From the NCBI GenBank assembly GCA_002104905.1, contig MCFE01000015.1, positions 1 to 64,000 on the forward strand: a stretch of 64,000 nucleotides of DNA, given 5' to 3'. Position 1 is the stretch's first letter; each line of letters opens with the position of its first letter. Of this stretch, positions 10,091-22,238 are shown piece after piece. Position numbers and translations under genes: made by a program. Source of the DNA: Basidiobolus meristosporus CBS 931.73. Lineage: Eukaryota; Basidiobolomycota; Basidiobolomycetes; Basidiobolales; Basidiobolaceae. The notes under the pieces were generated by a model. That model was not told the DNA's origin. It saw only the letters and a program-made list of their open reading frames with translations, and searched no databases.

Positions 10091-10892
10091 ATGTTTTGCC
10101 ATGATCTTGTGCAGAAGCACAAATAAGGCATGCCTGGTAGTACTTGAAGCAGAATTACATTATCTTCAAGGCCCTGAGTAGTAACAAATGGACATATGTA
10201 GGCACAGTTCGTGATTCTGGACTGGTTTGGAGAAGCCATTGATGACACCTTAATCATTGCTTGATATACATAAAGTATGTAGTATAGTAGCAAGTCTTAT
10301 AGTACTCTGTATGCTGCGTAAAATCAAATCATGGCTTCGAGTACAAATTACCCAACTATATATATATTCAGCCATTCCATGTATGCTTGAATGGCAATTG
10401 GGGTTGTCACACTGAAAAGACGGTATGTATCCAATGCAGGCTTGGCATGATACCAAAATCAGAATACTTGGCATTCACTCACATGTTCCCATAGCTTACA
10501 AAAACTATAAGTATCCCCACTGCGGATATGATATTTATTTGGATATATGTCGGCCTGGTATAACAAGTTGATGCACAACTCGGGATGGATTTTACGTGAC
10601 AAGCCACCAAGGTCGGTTCTATGTCTCATCCATAGCGATCTGGTAAGCATCGGGATATTGAGGATGCTCAAGAGCTGCAAGCTTCAGACAACCTCTACCT
10701 GGAAAGCTAGTATACTGCGGTACCCTGCTAACTATACATAAGTTAACATCCAACCAAATACCTAGTTTATTGAGCTACTCTACCTAGAACGGACACAGGA
10801 CATATCCATGGATTCATTGGAAGTGACATGGACAAAACATCGGGTTATCAAGGGATCAGCTCAGTAAGCCACCTGTATCAGCAACAAGTACG
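10091..10892. other. Boundary between repeat block and gene-dense region; no gene seen
   Basis: Short ORFs on both strands (for example 10069-10293 minus and 10547-10741 plus) show no recognisable domain or start context. No RNA gene was noticed. Confidence 0.45.
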
Positions 10893-11862
10893 CTATCGGG
10901 AGGAGGAGGCCTCTGCATGGGATGGAGTGATCTGTGTGGCAGTGGGAGCAAACCGAGTGGAGAACTCGGTCTGGATATTTTTGTCCATGTAGAAGTCACT
11001 TGGGCCTTTGATGACAACATTACGAGAGCGGGCCTTCTCTGCATTACGAAACTGCTCTACGGTGAATTTGGACGACACCGCCCCTTAAAAATGATGAGTC
11101 AACGTGAGACATGTCGAGGGATCCCGACTAGATTCACTTACATGATGCAGCAAACAAGGTGGAGGATCTTGTGCCAAGAACATTGGTGACGGTGACGGTG
11201 ACGATAAGCACGCTTGAAGTAGAGGTGACCAACGAATAGAGCGTTCCATCTCGTAGAAGAGTAGCGAACAGATTGGACCGGTTGAACTTGTAGGAGCGGT
11301 AGATGTTGCTCAGGAAGCACACGGTGAGATAAAAGTTCAAGAGGTTATCAGCAATGATCAGGGCAATGATAGCGACGTTCTCCACATGAACACTACATGA
11401 CATTAGAGCAGGCGCATTCTCATATAAATGGATTGCTGCGGTGTCCGTCACTCGGATGGTGCACAGGTTCCAGATGGAGCACCCAAAGCAGATGGTCAGA
11501 AAACAGCATCCAGGGATTAGCACAGATTTAGCTCGATTATTGCAGTAGTAAGCCTTCATCAGCAGAATTAGCTCGATGCAGATGAAGGAAACCATATACA
11601 GACATGCGCTAGAGTAGACACGGAAGTTGCAGAGGAAGTTCAGAGTGAAGTCCATGATCACGTTGATTATCATGCAGAAGCACCCGATGGCCGACTGCAC
11701 AAGGCACAACGTGTAGATTGGCTGGCGATTGCGCCGGTAAAGTTGGTAGGAGTGGTAGAAATTACTGATAAACACCACCATGGCCATCGCTACCAGCGCA
11801 GTGCTGATTTTCTGGAAGAGGATCTCAGCACGTTCTTCCGCATTCATGGATGGTGGAGCCAT
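10893..11862 (-). CDS. Seven-TM-like membrane protein
   Basis: Two exons, 11862-11142 and 11083-10893, joined by a 58-nt intron (gtaagt...tcatttttaag) restored by frame, encode 303 residues. At least six and probably seven hydrophobic segments are visible: STALVAMAMVVFISNFY, CLVQSAIGCFCMIINVI, CLYMVSFICIELILLMKAYY, GCCFLTICFGCSIW, AIIALIIADNLLNFYLTVCF and SLVTSTSSVLIVTVTV. A polar, Ser-rich cytoplasmic tail follows. Length and layout resemble the many lineage-specific GPCR-like proteins of zygosporic fungi. I see no diagnostic motif that assigns a ligand or class. The paralog-like gene at 44219 is larger and has an extracellular domain. Confidence 0.65.
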
Positions 11863-12378
11863 TTGGAGTAATGGGGTTTATCGCCCGTGAAAATATGGTG
11901 AGGCCTTTTATGCTGGGGAAATCCCTCCCCTGATGCCATACCAACCGTCAATGAAACTATAATGTAGATAAGCTTCTTGAATCTGAGTACAATGGTGCAT
12001 CGGCTGGCCTTAAAGATGGCATAATTAGGTCTCTCATGAACACGTGGAATATTCCACCAACGTGCATTCAGCCACCGCTTTAACACCCCTAACTCAGTTA
12101 CTCTAATTAGATGCACGTTTCTTGAACTTTAAAGGAGGCCGATATTGAGAACGCCGTGTGAGATGACCGGCTTGACTACTAGTATGCTGCCAGACAAGAC
12201 CCGACTTGATCCCGATCTTTTGTGTCATCAGGATTGACTGTATTTTTATGAAATTAGGTATATTACAGGCTGAGGAAATTCACTAATATTGGCAATGGTT
12301 GGGCTACTGGGCGGCTTCGGCTAATGGCAGTCCCGAGAGGCAATTGGGTTGAGAAGGGCTACTAAAACTACGCTAAGG
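11863..12378. other. Intergenic between two minus-strand genes
   Basis: Promoter of the seven-TM-like gene and 3' flank of the STIMATE-family gene. Nothing else recognised. Confidence 0.5.
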
Positions 12379-13358
12379 TCAATAGATGGTATTAGTAAGT
12401 CGATGAGTGACCCCACTCTCCTCAGATCTATCTTGGGTACCACTCTCGGGTTCTTTTTCGAACGACTCCTCTTCATCTACGTCCAGCAAATAATCCGAAG
12501 CATCCATTTCCATGGTTTCGTGAGCGCTATCTAGCACTGGGGTGATGTGTTTTTCTTTCAAAAGCTGATCGATGAACCAAAACTGAATGATGTTCATTAC
12601 TAGTGGGAAGAACAGCATCACAAACACCACCTCAACCTTGGGTGACGGTTTGAAAGGTGACAGTAATGCACGGACCACGGGGAGAACGAAGGGAATCGAG
12701 TAGATAATAAGTAAGATGACCTTATTTATCATCGACATCCCAATAAACCATCCCAGCTGGCGCAACCAAGTGGAGACATTGGGTGGATGACCATACTCCC
12801 CCGTTCTTAGGCTATGCCATTTATAGTCCTCAATAAGCTTGTTCGAAAGCCTTATGAGAAAATACATGGTTGCTACACCAAAGGTGGTATCCATAAAGAC
12901 GTTCAGGAAGTACCTATGAGTCAAGGGTGGTTAGGGCTTATGATCCGCAAGTTGTGTGTTGCTTTTGCAGTATCATACCAATCACATGGATCAGACTGCT
13001 CTTCGGTGACCAAGCTTGCGTAGCTCAAGAAAACGTTGGCGAAATGAACAACGCAAGCAGCAAACCCTTGCTTCGAAGTATCAAAAAACCTGTAGGAAGA
13101 TGAATAACCTGGAAACAAGAAAGAGGTGTTTCGAACTTACCAGATGAGTAGGGGTCTTCTGGGATTCTCTTTCTGCCTTTTGACTAAAGGTGCCATGTTA
13201 GTCTGCCGAGTGCGTTAGTAGAAAGGTTCGAGTTTCGTACTTAACAGAGTTGAAAAAGCTGTAAACGCGAGAAATGCTTGGACGATAATGGCAAAATTGT
13301 CGGTAAGCGAGCACTGTGCCGCATGAGGAGGGATTGCATCGGGTACCAGTGGATCCAT
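12379..13358 (-). CDS. STIMATE/YPL162C-family vacuolar or ER membrane protein
   Basis: Four exons, 13358-13241, 13183-13141, 13089-12979 and 12913-12379, splice in frame to 268 residues. The start reads MDPLVPDAIPPHAAQCSLTD. Family landmarks are in order: an N-terminal TM segment (NFAIIVQAFLAFTAFSTLL), a basic loop with NPRRP, WFFDTSKQG, HFANVFLSY, then CDWYFLNVFMDTTFGV spanning the last splice site, and HSLRTGEYG. The C-terminal half has further TM segments and an acidic Ser/Glu-rich tail. The animal relative STIMATE (TMEM110) promotes ER-plasma membrane contact and STIM1 signalling. The yeast relative is a vacuolar membrane protein. Which compartment applies here is unknown. Assignment rests on the DTT-G-V and GEYG core. 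Confidence 0.8.
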
Positions 13359-14347
13359 CGTTGCGACTAAATATACACAAGTGAACGAGCCAGAAGTAGT
13401 GCTCAGAGACTCGAGATTAAGAATAGAAAATAGGGTGGTGGTTAACCTTTCTAAAGAAGTTTAATAAAGGTGAGGGCTACCACGAAATATAAAGTTAAGG
13501 TAGGAGCAGGGACGGGAACTGGATGGATACCTGTGAGGAGAAACCACTATCTTAGTTATATTAGCTAACAAGCGAATCATCTACGGCGTATGTTCTAATA
13601 TAAATAGATCTTCCGAAGATTCTATTTCACTGTATGGAGGACTAGACAAGCTCATTAAAACCCTATTACTTCATGCCTAATTTGTGCAATGTACCCCAAT
13701 CTTAGATACCACCACCAGTGAATAAATTAACATTTCATCAAGCGTTTAATCTCATTGATTAACATTCAGCATACCTTAAGCATATTGATTAAATCAGAAA
13801 TTGGGATACGAATCAGGATAGCTGATCATACCCATGTAAATATTTGCTGCTTCATCTCAAACCTTGGGAAATATCATGGAATCGGACTTTACCTTATAGG
13901 ATTAGCAATCGCACCCAACCAACCACCACTCCAGTTCATGTTGACTTCGTACACCTACACCAATCACTGACTTTCAATGTTGACATCAGTCAAGGGAATA
14001 TGGAAAGGATGGTGAGTGAAGCTCAAGGACCGTATTTCGTTGAATCAGCACCTTTGTATTCTAAGTTGGCTCTACCTCCGAGATTGGCTGTAGGGAATCA
14101 ACCGGTTTGATTGACTGATGGTGCTAATGATGAAATGAACATTGAGTTTACTGGTTTGTGCTGGAAATAAGATAGTGCTACGTGTGGATGAGTTCACAAA
14201 TGATATAGGTGCATATTTTCGGACAATTCCCTCGATTGTTTGCCTTGAGTCAAGTGTTATGGTGCGATGGCCAGGTGATGTCATATCCATAGTAAAAACC
14301 AATAAATATACGAGCGATTGATGTGCATATTATCCTGTATTCACACA
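13359..14347. other. Intergenic; no convincing gene
   Basis: An 88-codon frame at 13844-14110 has no recognisable domain and no clear splice context. The rest is AT-rich promoter and UTR sequence for the divergent STIMATE and CsbD genes. Confidence 0.45.
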
Positions 14348-14602
14348 ATGGCCTACGTTCCACTAGCGAACACCAATGTTCCGGAATCTTCCCCAGAATC
14401 ACCGCCAAACCGCCATTTGAATGCCACTCGTACTTCTGCCTTCACCCACATTGTTGCTGGGAAAATCAAGGAAACCTACGGAAATCTTGTTGGAGATGAA
14501 GCGGCCAGGACACTGGGGAGGGAGATAGAGCAGCAGGGACAAGAGGAGCTGGACCTCACATACAAGAAGCATCATCTGAAAAAGTCCCAGTTCTCGACGT
14601 GA
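14348..14602 (+). CDS. CsbD-like small protein
   Basis: 84 residues from ATG 14348 (MAYVPLANTN). Residues about 40-75 read AGKIKETYGNLVGDEAARTL followed by GREIEQQGQEELD. This matches the CsbD family pattern (GKxKExxGxLxGDExxxxxGxxxQxxG), a short helical hairpin. In bacteria CsbD proteins belong to the general stress regulon; fungi carry relatives with a longer N-terminal tail, as here, but the molecular role is not known. The first 35 residues are Pro/Ser/Asn-rich and likely disordered. Single exon. An upstream in-frame ATG at 14318 would add ten residues; the chosen start removes a Cys-rich leader with poor similarity. Confidence 0.7.
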   Translation: MAYVPLANTNVPESSPESPPNRHLNATRTSAFTHIVAGKIKETYGNLVGDEAARTLGREIEQQGQEELDLTYKKHHLKKSQFST

Positions 14603-15542
14603 CGGCGATGCTAGAGTGATTATAGTTAGCCTCGTAGCAATAGCAATACCAATAAACCAAGGAAATTAATTTGTTCTCGAAACATGGCTGCACTACCAGC
14701 TCGAACGATGATTGCCCAATCACTTGGCAGATTAATAAATAGCAGGATTCATGTGCAATTGGCCAATCGAATCCCCGTGGTGGATAGGAGTATCAGGTTC
14801 TAAACTCAGATTTTAAACTCAACCATCTGAGCTATTAATATTCCAAGAAGCTTGGCCACATCCAGCCGATCTACAACGCTCGCTGATTTGATCTGATCAG
14901 CAAGAACATAATGAGTGTGACATGATAATGATTCATTAATGAAGAGACGAGGCATTGATGAAGAGATAAACGTTGCTGCAATGATGGGAAGATAAACTTC
15001 GCTGAGGTGATGTGAGGTATGCGAGGGAGAGGGTAAACCTTACTCCAACACTCGACGCTGAAACTAATTGGGTGCGGGAATTATGGTTTCTACAGTGCGT
15101 TGCATATGCGCCAGATACGCCTCATATCAAATCCATCTTCAAGGTAAACAACAATTAGATCAAACACCGATGATTCTGTATTGGGGTACACTTGCCCTCC
15201 CCTCCCCTGAACCATGAGTGTATTCAATTTAGGGTGTTGACATGCAAACTTTGAGTTTGGGGGCCTTTTTTGGCATGGCCTTCACTACTCTTGATTCTCA
15301 CTAAGAGCAACTTGCTATAGACACTATTCCTTTACCTTGTTTTCCCAAAACAATCCAAAAAGCCTTCCCGACTTTTTGCGAGACAGACGTGTACCCACAC
15401 GCATCCTTCTCTTTTCCAAAGGACTCTACTCTCGAACCGCCGAACTCGACCACACAATCTCTGTTTGAGTTGTAGTGCAAGCCGAAGCTTTTATCTATTA
15501 GATCTTACCCACTAGTATCCTCCTGCCAAACAGCCAAGAAAT
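14603..15542. other. Long intergenic region or 5' leader of the Cid1-type gene
   Basis: 940 bp without a gene. A C-rich run (CCCTCCCCTCCCCTGAAC near 15198) and pyrimidine-rich tracts up to 15540 could be part of a long 5' UTR or core promoter. Confidence 0.45.
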
Positions 15543-18020
15543 ATGCCAACAACTACTATGAGTTGTTTGCCGACGCAAAACCATTTCACTCAGAAGGGCT
15601 GCTCAAAGCAGAAACTTGAGCGCAATTTTGCCAGAGGAGGCGCCTCTAGTCCCGATCGGTCCATTTCAACCACTCCACTATTACCTTCTATCCCAACCAC
15701 ACCACTGGCGCAGCCCTTCCCGAACACACCTCACATGTCACATAATGATAACACTCTGGACCATTCAAAACCGCTCGACGGGATCCAGCCAAGCGAGTCT
15801 TCAGAATCACAGGGACACAGGACACCACGCTCAGTTCCGGCCTCCCCTAATCCCCCGTTACAAGACTCCCAATCGCCTCATTTCCTTCCTTGGGGGATGC
15901 AGGGTTTCCCAGGCTCCCCGATTCCACACCCTCAAAGCTGGGGCATGTTGCCTCCACATTTCCCCGCCAATGCTTCTCCAGTGCCGATGATGTCTATGTT
16001 GTGGACCAAGATGGACGCAAACGATGCAAACGGGTCGCCAACCTTTACCAACGGTCATATCCCGACCGCGTCCAATTATGGAGGCCAATCAGGGGCTCAA
16101 AGTAGCCCCTCTCAGCCTCCACATGTTTCACCGGTAATGTATTATCCTATTCCCTTTGGTTGGAATGGTGGTGTACAACCCCCCGAATGGTCACACTATG
16201 GAGGGTATGTGCCATATCCGCCGGTCCCTATATTGATCGGGCCTAACGGGTATCCTTTGCCCATGGTCCCTCCCCCAGCAGATGGTTTCAGCTGGCCTGC
16301 CCCTGGCGTGAACTCGGAGAATCCTCGTCAAAGTCCGCTTCCTATTCACCGCCAACCAGAGGTTGCCGAGCAAGCGCCCGTTGACAAGAGCACTGATAAT
16401 GGGCGTACAGTCGGGGAGTCCACTAGCGCCCCACCATCAAAAACCTCTAGCGAAGCCGCAGGCTCATCACAAAACGCCAACGCCAACATGTCACTAGAAA
16501 CTGACCGAATCGTATCCGAATTCAAGGATCTAGCCATCTCTCAAACCAGTGAAACCAATCAACCAGTGCCCGATGTCAAGGTTTCGTCCGTTGAGGATTC
16601 CCAGCATCATTCCAAAGCCCATCCACCGAAGAACGAGAATGGCAACAACCAAGGCCACCGCCACGGCAAAAAGCCATTCCATCGTGGAAGCACTTTCGGC
16701 GAGCAGGGGAAATCCGATCGTTCGTACGGTGCCCGTTCATTCCACCCAAACAGGGGCACTGGCCAGTATGAGGGAAAGCGGGTGCTGGACAAGAGCGACC
16801 CTCGCTACCTCAAAGCAAGGGCCAGATTCATCTCCGTGCTTACGGAGCAGGTGTCGGAGCTGTATTTGAAACTGACTCCGTCCGTAGAGGAGGTGAGCCG
16901 TAGAGAACAGCTTTATTTTCGCATCCATAGCATCTGCGAAGAGCTTTTCCCTGACGCCCAGCTGTTCCAGTTTGGTTCCACCGCCAACGGGTTTGGCTTG
17001 AAAAATGCCGACGTTGACTTCTGCTTGTGCACTGCGGAGAACTCCTCATTGACCGCCGTGGCGTTTGTCGAGCAGCTTGGAAGCGTCTTGAAAGAAAGAG
17101 GAATGGAGAATGTCATGCTTCTCACACGGACCCGCATCCCCATCATCAAGCTTAAGGATCCCGTGAGTGAGTTGAACTGTGACATCGGGTTCAACAATCG
17201 ACTGGCTGTGTACAACACACGCTTGTTGAGAATGTATGCAGAGGTGGACTCCCGAGTGAAGGAGATCGTCGCTATCGTCAAACATTGGGCGAAGAGCAGA
17301 CAGATCAATGAGCCGTATCTCGGAACGCTCAGTTCGTATGCCTACGTTCTAATGATCATTTTCGTTTTGCAACAGCGTGGGGTGCTTCCTTGCCTGCAGC
17401 AGATATGCGAGGGAGAGAAGAAGGAGGTTCTGGTGGACAACTACGACGCCTACTTCTTCGACAACATCACCGATCTACCTAAATATTGGAAGAGTCAGAA
17501 TAATGAATCGCTTGGGGAGTTGCTGTATGAATTTTTCCGTTTCTACGCCAGCGATTTTTCGTACTACGGCTCCGTTGTCAGGTGAGGACCTTTGGCATGA
17601 CGATATGAAAGCTATATTGCTAATCAAATTTCGTTTGTTTGCTCACAGTGTAAGAACCGGGCAGGTCATGAGCAAAGAAGAGAAGGGATGGACAGCAGAG
17701 GTAAGGATCTAAAGAATCGTTTGCACGAGAGTCCAACCGAAGCTAATCGTTCATGTGGAAAGGCCACGCGTGAGTCAGGGGCCTCCCATGTGCAGGATCG
17801 CTACTGGGTATGCATTGAAGATCCGTTTGAAGTGACGCACAACCTTGGACGTCCTGTTAACAAGAATAGCCTCTACACGATCCGAGGAGAGTTCATGAGG
17901 GCTGCCAACATTCTTGGCGGCACGCGGACAAGCACCATTCTTGAGCGGCTGTGTCAAGTGTACGTACCGGAGGAGGAGCCACCCAGAGCGCCACCGGCAC
18001 CACACGAGCGATCCAATTAA
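15543..18020 (+). CDS. Cid1-family non-canonical poly(A)/poly(U) polymerase
   Basis: Three exons (15543-17581, 17649-17700, 17796-18020) splice to 771 residues. The N-terminal 420 residues are Pro/Ser/Gln/Asn-rich and disordered. The nucleotidyltransferase core follows: FQFGSTANGFGLKNADVDFC gives the G-S and D-x-D metal ligands, and LNCDIGFNN gives the third Asp. VKHWAKSRQINEPYLGTLSS, YAYVLMIIF and, in exon 3, DRYWVCIEDPFEVTHNLGR give the PAP-associated/nucleotide-recognition region. Such enzymes add U or A tails to RNA, marking it for decay (Cid1, TUT4/7, Cid13). Which base is added cannot be told by eye. The short linker exon (52 nt) and retained catalytic residues imply an active enzyme. 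A second ATG at 15558 is possible. Confidence 0.9.
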
Positions 18021-18505
18021 GCATTACTTACGTTGATCGTGGTTTTCTAATAGCACAAGACACATTCGCAGTTGTTTGGATAGACCATTACCTAATTTTC
18101 ATCGGTATTTTTGTTTATTTCAGAAGACTTATTGCTTTAATTATTCGTTGGTGTGGTTAAGCCATCCGATTTCATACTGAGTTTTTTGATCCCTACACCC
18201 CCTCTCCCACCCACATCCAAGCCTGCACCTTCACTTGCCATTTCACCATGTAATTTTATCATCTCAAGCCACTTCCAAATCCCTTCTCTTTTCCTATGCT
18301 TGAATATTTGTAATATTTACCAATGAAAAACGAAAAAAATCCAATAAAACAGTGTATTATAGGGAATCCGCAGTCGGGCCGCAACCCAATTAAGTATTGC
18401 CAAAATTCCCCTCCGTGGGACAGTGTGGTTCAGGATTGCGGCCTTGTTAAGGTTAAAAATTTTGGATCAAGTGGGTGCACATCTTCATTCTTTCATATCC
18501 AAGTA
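18021..18505. other. Intergenic, same-strand spacer
   Basis: 3' flank of the Cid1-type gene (AATAAAAC near 18341) and promoter of the LETM1-domain gene. No gene seen. Confidence 0.5.
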
Positions 18506-19833
18506 ATGTATCGTGTCGGTTTGCAAGCACCTTTGAGGTCGCTCACCTCGAGCCAGCAGGGTGTCGTACAGCTCTCGTAAGTACTGTTTGAACGTTGGAG
18601 AGGCGTCTTTTCAGCTTAGCATTGAACCGATATGCGTTTCTTTTAGATGGACAGTGAGAAGGGTCGTGGCTGCCAATCACAAGTAGGGTGGATGCTTTGT
18701 CGATATCCTCAGCTCGGTTGCTCATCTTCAGTTCCTCTAGCCTATACCGGTTCAAGCACTCATCCGCCATCGACGCTGCCACCATGGGTAAATCTGCAGA
18801 GGTTTCCAAACCAGTGACGTCCTCGACTAGTATCGCCAACTCGTTCGATTTCACCCTGGGCGGCAAGGCGAACGCCACGGCCATGGAGCGCTTCAAGGAG
18901 TTATTGGTGTTCTACAAAAATGGTATAAAGCAAACCTTCTCCAACAAGAAGATGGCCAAGGGGCTGAAGAAGAAGCAGGCGGCTGGCCAAGAATTGACTA
19001 GAAAAGAATACCAACTGGTAAGTATCTGTGCGTCCGACCTTCTCCTGGGCCTTCCCGTAATAATTCGGATTCTCTCGTAGATTTCCAGAGCCTTCGCTGA
19101 TTCTCGGAAGCTCGTCCCATTTGCCTTCTTGTTGGTCCTGTTCCCAGAGGCGATCCCATTTATCTTGGTCTTTGCCCCAAGCGTAGTTCCTTCGACCTGC
19201 ATCACTGAGAAACAGATGGTACAGCTGTATGACAGTCTCATATCCTGGTCTAATCTGACTGATGGATTGCTCTCTAGGAAAACAAAATCAAGAAGGTCAA
19301 CGAGAAGCGCCAAGCCATTGTTCAGAGCGTGTTGGATAGCCTTGAGTCTGGTAGCCATTCGGTAAGATAATCTCAAACATTGGCCGATCATGAGACGAAA
19401 CTAAGGTCCAGCTTTTCTATAGCTCACCAAAGAAGAGTTCCAGAGCCCTGGCGGGATCATGCAGTTAAGCCGTCGCTTTGAAAGCGATTTCCAGTTGAAC
19501 GCGATCCAGCAGATCCAATTGTCCGCTTATTGCCGTTTCATGGGACTGGCGGATTTCGGACCTAGATTTATGCTGGAGCGCCGGTTGTCCAAGCACCTCG
19601 ATTATCTGAGGGAGGATGATGGCTACCTGGCCAAGCAAGGGCTCGGCCAACTCTCAATGGAGGAATTGCGCTTAGCTAATGAAGAGCGCGGCATGAGCTC
19701 CATCGATAAGGATGAGAAGCAGCTGTCCAAGAACCTCCAGACATGGGTTGACCTCCATCTGTCCAGCGATCCTGCCGTACCCAAGGGCCTCATGGTGTTC
19801 AGTAGAATCTTCCAAAACCTTCCCAAGAATTGA
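18506..19833 (+). CDS. LETM1-domain mitochondrial inner-membrane protein
   Basis: The main frame has no ATG before 18784, but two small upstream exons restore a start. Exons 18506-18576, 18647-18682, 18732-19017, 19081-19218, 19278-19361 and 19423-19833 encode 341 residues. The N-terminus MYRVGLQAPLRSLTSSQQG followed by ...WTVRRVVAANH is Arg/Ser-rich and lacks acidic residues, a classic mitochondrial presequence. Then come the LETM1 landmarks: LTRKEYQLISRAFADSRKLV, PFAFLLVLFPEAIPF (the single membrane segment), and the ribosome-binding-like domain LSAYCRFMGLADFGPRFMLE...LSMEELRLANEERGM. LETM1/Mdm38 proteins maintain K+/H+ exchange, cristae shape and mitoribosome docking. At this length it resembles LETMD1 or short LETM1 forms lacking EF-hands. 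The first two exons are inferred. Confidence 0.85.
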
Positions 19834-20118
19834 TCGAACACCCATCTCCCTCATCGCATATCTTCGATAAATCCGATATTTATACCATGATGCATTTATA
19901 GATCCAATCTAATAAAACTCCCATACATACATACAGATTCCTCAATTTCCTGATGAAAATTTGTTTCATGACTGGAGTGTTTGCATAGTATCACGTGACG
20001 GGACATCTGTCTCTAGGTCAGAGTATTTAGCACATCAGACAACGCGACTTTGAAAATATATGTACATATACCTACATTCCTTTGCCATAGTTTCTCGTAC
20101 CCACATAATACCTCCCAA

Positions 20119-22238
20119 ATGACCGACCGAAAAAGAGCCGAGGGTGTGCAGGAATGGTTAAGTCAGCTACTCACAGATCCCTGGATCTCCCCGACCATAG
20201 CCGCTGGCGAACTGACCAATGACACCTTGGATGATATCAAAGAGCGGTGGAATTTATATGAGACCCAAATCAAACTCGGGGTGATGTTCACCTTGATCGG
20301 GATTAAGAAGAACAGCCTGGCTGAGATGAGCACCAAGATCGAAGAGGTAAAGTTTGGGGAATTTCTTTCGTTTGGAAGAGTTTCGCGTGGTATCCGCGTG
20401 ACGTGCACCTCGAGCGACCACTACGGCGGTTCGTACCTATCAGCTCGCTTGAATCAATAGCGTCTGGTGGATTGTCGGGGTGTTTGGTCAGGAGGGTGTT
20501 GGTAGACATTGGATCCTAAAGATATTAATCCTTTTCCAAATGCTTTAGTTGATTACTCTTGGTGTGGAGGATCCGGATGAATGGGTTCGACTGATCGCTC
20601 AAACATTTCAAGGTTTTACTGCGTCGGGTAGATTCAACCTTGAGCCTCAGGTGTTTGTGGAGCGTTGCACTCAACCTTTGTCTGACTTGAAAGACTCCTG
20701 TAAGTATTGAACGATTGCGTACGCTCAGTTTCGGTTATCCCTATATCGGTTCTCTAATCCAATGTCAAACAGTACAGAAACATGGAGTCGGCTTTCATCC
20801 CAGAGTTTTTGGTTATCTGAACAGTCAAGTGGTGAAGTCATTACAAGTTACCGAGGGGTCAAAGCCGGTAAAGACCCATTTCAAGGTCAAGGGCTCTCAA
20901 GATGCGATTCACGCTAGTCGCCAAGAGAAATTAAAAGCATTCGTAACGACCACGAATCCTACGCCAGCCGGCCCTGCTCCAGGCATAAGCATGGCTAGAC
21001 CCCCTCCAGCTGGAGCTTCGTCATTATTCGTAAACCGCCGAAAGAGCTCGACAAATTCCTTCCTCCGCTCCTCACAACCTAACAAAGGACCTGCCAATGC
21101 CTTTAGTAAAGGTGAGTCCGACAAACCATCGATTCTGTCGAATATTTGCCAATGTATACTTAATTCGCTTGATATAGGTGTCGTTAGTAACAGCGTTGGA
21201 GGATATCAAAGGCAGCAAAGAATACAACTGCTTGATTTGGATGAAGGAAGCTCGATTATAAAGAAACAGGAAGAAACCAAGTTAAAACGACAGCAAGGTA
21301 ATGTATACTAGAATATGATGGCCATGGTGATGTTGTTACTAACGTCACCGCCAAAGATGAGCAATACGAGAAAGAACTCAAACGTCTGAAGCGTAAGACT
21401 GAAGCGGAAGAAAAGAAACAAGCCGAAATAGAAAAGAAGCGAGAAAGAGAAAAGGAGCGTGAAGAGAAGCGAGCCGCCAAAAAGAGAATGGATGAAGAGG
21501 CTCGCGAAGCTAAAGCGGCTGCTAAGGCAGCAGCGGCGGCAGCGGCACTCACTGCTTCGGATGAAGCTGCTGACGGTAAGCTTCCTAAATGATCAATGAA
21601 CTCATCAAGCGATTGTCTAATGTCATCTCGAATTTAGATCCTACCGAACGAGGTTTGGAAACTGATATTAGGTTCCCACTAATGAGCAATAACTTACGGA
21701 TAGCATCTCTAGCTGATGATCAATACAATCCAAATGGCACTGAAGGCCCTGATGACGATAATCCGCTTGGTAAGTTTGTGGCAACAGGAGCATGTTTTAC
21801 ATCAGCTAACTCTCTTACTATCAGGTACACCTGCGCTCCCAGAATCCCCACCTATCGTCAATTCCCCGCCTGAAGCACTACCACCTCAGGCTGAACCCAG
21901 CATAAGCCCACAATTACAACAGACTCAACTTGCTGTGCTACAGAATACAAATGCTCTAAATGAGGAGGACCGTCAACGAATCATCGATTTCCTTTGCGGC
22001 AAGCCAGGTAAACACAGAAGTAACAGACACACACCGATACGAGAACCTAACCCGTTATTTCAATCTAGTCGCAATGCCTCCTAATCATAGTGGTGAGACC
22101 TATCAAATCGTCATGAATGAGGAACAGAAGTTTGACAATCGGACTTCACGCACGGTTCTCGAGCACATCGTGTTCGAAATGAACCTGTCGAATGGACAAT
22201 GGCGCAAACTCCGTAGAAAAAAGACCGTTAATTCTTGA
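20119..22238 (+). CDS. NELF-A homolog (negative elongation factor subunit A)
   Basis: Eight exons (20119-20346, 20549-20699, 20773-21111, 21178-21297, 21357-21575, 21638-21769, 21825-22007, 22069-22238) give 513 residues, close to animal NELF-A. The N-terminal domain begins WLSQLLTDPWISPTIAAGEL and continues IKLGVMFTLIGIKKNSLAEM, then EDPDEWVRLIAQTFQGF and SGRFNLE. This is the same order as the NELF-A N-terminal (HDAg-like) domain that binds NELF-C/D. The middle is low-complexity, with a charged Lys/Glu/Arg coiled segment (exon 5) and an Ala run. The C-terminus has DRQRIIDFLCGKP and, after splicing, GETYQIVMNEEQKF...HIVFEMNLSNGQWRKLRR, matching the conserved NELF-A tail (VFEMN...GQW). In animals NELF pauses RNA polymerase II near promoters. 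Yeasts lack it. Confidence 0.8.

Noticed and set aside
13844-14110. 88-codon ORF upstream of the CsbD-like gene
   Set aside because: No domain, no splice context and no codon or motif support; listed only as intergenic.
18688-19080. LETM1-domain gene starting at 18688
   Set aside because: That position is GTG, not ATG; two small upstream exons from 18506 supply an ATG and a presequence in frame.
21589-21873. Separate small gene inside the NELF-A region
   Set aside because: The frame joins exons 5, 6 and 7 of NELF-A through canonical splice sites.
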